Assembly: GCA_903899795.1 (NCBI GenBank)
Contig: CAIUKX010000578.1
Location: 1 to 7,662, forward strand
From: an uncultured Flavobacteriales bacterium
GTDB lineage: Bacteria > Bacteroidota > Bacteroidia > Flavobacteriales_D > Crocinitomicaceae
Direction of reading: 5' to 3'
Length of the DNA stretch: 7,662 nucleotides
Part shown: positions 6,769-7,662 of the stretch, piece after piece
Position numbering within the stretch: the first letter of the stretch is position 1
Layout of the letters: each line of letters starts with the position of its first letter
Notes under the pieces: model-generated
Databases searched by the model: none
What the model was told of the DNA's origin: nothing
What the model saw: only the letters and a program-made list of their open reading frames with translations
Made by a program: the position numbers and the translations under genes

Positions 6769-7332
6769 TTATGATTTTCTTCTAAAAACAATCTTTCGCA
6801 TGATCACTGTGATTATGATGCTATTGAAAGTTGTATACATCGTCATGGCTAATAATGAAAATATGGCCGTTGAACTTGCGCTATAGACGCTTTTATCGTT
6901 TTCAATTTCTTTTTTTCTGATCTGGGAAACGGTCATTACTTCGTAATCAGCATTCGATTCTTTGACTTTTTTTAAAGTAGCAGGATCACTTAAAAGCTTA
7001 TTCAACTCAACTTCTTTATCAGTAATCTTGGATTGAATATAAGAAGGATCAACTTTCGCATAATAGACATAAAGAAAAATGCTGATGATAATAGCGTAAG
7101 GAATTCCGGCAGACATTCCGTTTTTGATGTCGTTTAAGGCATTTCCGGAATCGGCTTCATTTCTTTTTTGAAGATAAAGCCCTACTGTTACAGATGAAAT
7201 CAAGAAAAACATATTGATTAAAATCGAAGGAACCAATGAAGTTTCGGAAGAAATCCCCATTCCAAATAAACTTAATTTCAATAGAATCCACCCTATAGCA
7301 AAGAGTATTCCGACTTTAACTGTAATCCGCAT
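6769..7332 (-). CDS. DUF4199-family four-helix membrane protein
   Basis: This is a 187-residue inner-membrane protein of unknown function. Four hydrophobic segments are visible at about residues 4-26, 33-54, 73-92 and 152-176. A long charged stretch (about 93-150, with PSYIQSKITDKEVELNKL) lies between helices 3 and 4, and the tail RKIVFRRKS is basic. The arrangement of helix pairs, the NALNDIKNGMSAGIPYA segment before helix 3, and the size are typical of DUF4199, a family found mainly in Bacteroidota with no established role. By the positive-inside trend the C-terminus is cytoplasmic, placing the 93-150 segment outside. The ATG at 7332 directly precedes helix 1. It converges on mpl with 4 bp between stop codons and lies 89 bp downstream of rho, with the 7341-7419 inverted repeat between. 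Family assignment is from recollection of the pattern. Confidence 0.75.
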   Translation of the reverse strand: MRITVKVGILFAIGWILLKLSLFGMGISSETSLVPSILINMFFLISSVTVGLYLQKRNEADSGNALNDIKNGMSAGIPYAIIISIFLYVYYAKVDPSYIQSKITDKEVELNKLLSDPATLKKVKESNADYEVMTVSQIRKKEIENDKSVYSASSTAIFSLLAMTMYTTFNSIIITVIMRKIVFRRKS

Positions 7333-7340
7333 AATTGATT

Positions 7341-7419
7341 ATTAATGTTTAATGCTTAATGTTGAATTATTGATTCAAAATGACAATAATCCAACATTCA
7401 ACATTAAAAATTCAACATT
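7341..7419. repeat. AT-rich inverted repeat built of 7-nt phased units, between rho and the DUF4199 gene
   Basis: The right side (7392-7419) reads as four 7-mers: CAACATT, CAACATT, AAAAATT, CAACATT. The left side, on the opposite strand, reads as CATTAAG, CATTAAA, CATTAAT after a CAACATTAAG-like start. The core is a perfect 7-bp stem, ATTATTG (7366-7372) with CAATAAT (7384-7390), around an 11-base loop. A 10-base TTAATGTTGA (7356-7365) is matched in reverse complement by TCAACATTAA (7398-7407). The element fills most of the 89-bp gap. On the minus-strand transcript it begins just after the rho stop codon, so it may form the 3' hairpin of rho mRNA, but it is too AT-rich to be a classic terminator. 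I recall similar 7-mer palindromes in Bacteroidota intergenic DNA. Confidence 0.7.
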
Positions 7420-7421
7420 TT

Positions 7422-7662
7422 CTATCTGTTCATTGAAACTAAAAACTCTTCGTTTGAGATAGAATTTTCCATATTTGTTTTCAGGAATTCCATCGCTTCA
7501 ACAGGGTTCATGTCGGAAATGAATTTACGCAATACCCAGATACGCTGCAGAACATCTTTTCCAAGCAGTAAATCATCTCTTCGTGTACTTGAAGCAATAA
7601 GATCAATAGCTGGGAAGATACGACGGTTTGCAATTTTACGATCCAATTGGAGCTCCATGTTA
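7422..7662 (-). CDS. rho: Transcription termination factor Rho, C-terminal part
   Basis: The last 79 residues of Rho are present; the rest lies beyond the right edge. Rho is the hexameric RNA helicase/ATPase that releases untranslated transcripts from RNA polymerase. The visible segment NMELQLDRKIANRRIFPAID, then SSTRRDDLLL, RIWVLRKFI and NPVEAMEFL, follows the E. coli Rho C-terminus closely (NMELHLSRKIAEKRVFPAID, TRKEELL, WILRKII, DAMEFL). It ends FLVSMNR where E. coli ends FFEMMKRS, so the natural C-terminus is intact. The Met at 7658 is internal, since the preceding codon (7661-7659) is the conserved Asn and the frame stays open to the edge. The stop is TAG at 7424-7422, immediately followed on this strand by the phased inverted repeat. 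Confidence 0.97.
   Translation of the reverse strand, partial: NMELQLDRKIANRRIFPAIDLIASSTRRDDLLLGKDVLQRIWVLRKFISDMNPVEAMEFLKTNMENSISNEEFLVSMNR

Noticed and set aside
7333..7421. CRISPR-like array from the repeated CAACATT units
   Set aside because: The units are 7 nt, contiguous and inverted around a centre, without the 20-40 bp repeats and unique spacers of a CRISPR array.
7422..7658. Independent 78-residue protein starting at the Met at 7658
   Set aside because: The frame is open to the window edge, the preceding codon is the Asn conserved in Rho, and the segment is the Rho C-terminus.

Overview
The window looks like a chromosomal segment from a member of the Bacteroidota, most likely a flavobacterium. 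I infer this from several points: an AT-rich sequence; starts without clear Shine-Dalgarno sequences; candidate -7 elements of the TAnnTTTG type; a DUF4199 membrane protein (a largely Bacteroidota family); a Bacteroidota-style Mpl ligase; and a very large secreted protein combining a carboxypeptidase-regulatory-like domain with TPR-like units. A Fluviicola/Crocinitomicaceae-like source is a guess from recollection of similar proteins. There is no sign of mobile elements, RNA genes or CRISPR.

Layout from left to right. (1) On the minus strand lie the first 60 codons of gcvT (glycine cleavage T protein), cut by the window edge. Upstream of it, also on the minus strand, is a complete FAD-dependent amine/amino-acid oxidoreductase of the DAO family. 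(2) A 129-bp divergent intergenic region carries a perfect 8-bp inverted repeat. (3) On the plus strand is a 1270-residue exported protein. It has a signal peptide, a carboxypeptidase-regulatory-like beta domain, ten TPR-like units spaced about 60 residues apart, a proline-free charged stretch of 383 residues, and a small C-terminal domain. (4) Twenty-six bases later, on the same strand, is an Mpl-type Mur ligase (peptidoglycan tripeptide recycling). (5) Converging on it, with only 4 bp between stop codons, is a minus-strand DUF4199 four-helix membrane protein. (6) An 89-bp gap is largely filled by a 7-nt-phased AT-rich inverted repeat. (7) The C-terminal 79 residues of transcription terminator Rho, on the minus strand, run off the right edge.

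Most genes are housekeeping: one-carbon/glycine catabolism (gcvT, possibly with the oxidase), cell-wall recycling (mpl) and transcription termination (rho). The part least explained by known biology is the 1270-residue protein. Its ten units appear to have grown by duplication of a three-unit block, and it is co-directional with a peptidoglycan gene, so a structural or scaffolding role in the envelope is possible but unproven. The second item of note is the phased palindrome between rho and the DUF4199 gene. I see no convincing multi-gene novel system here.
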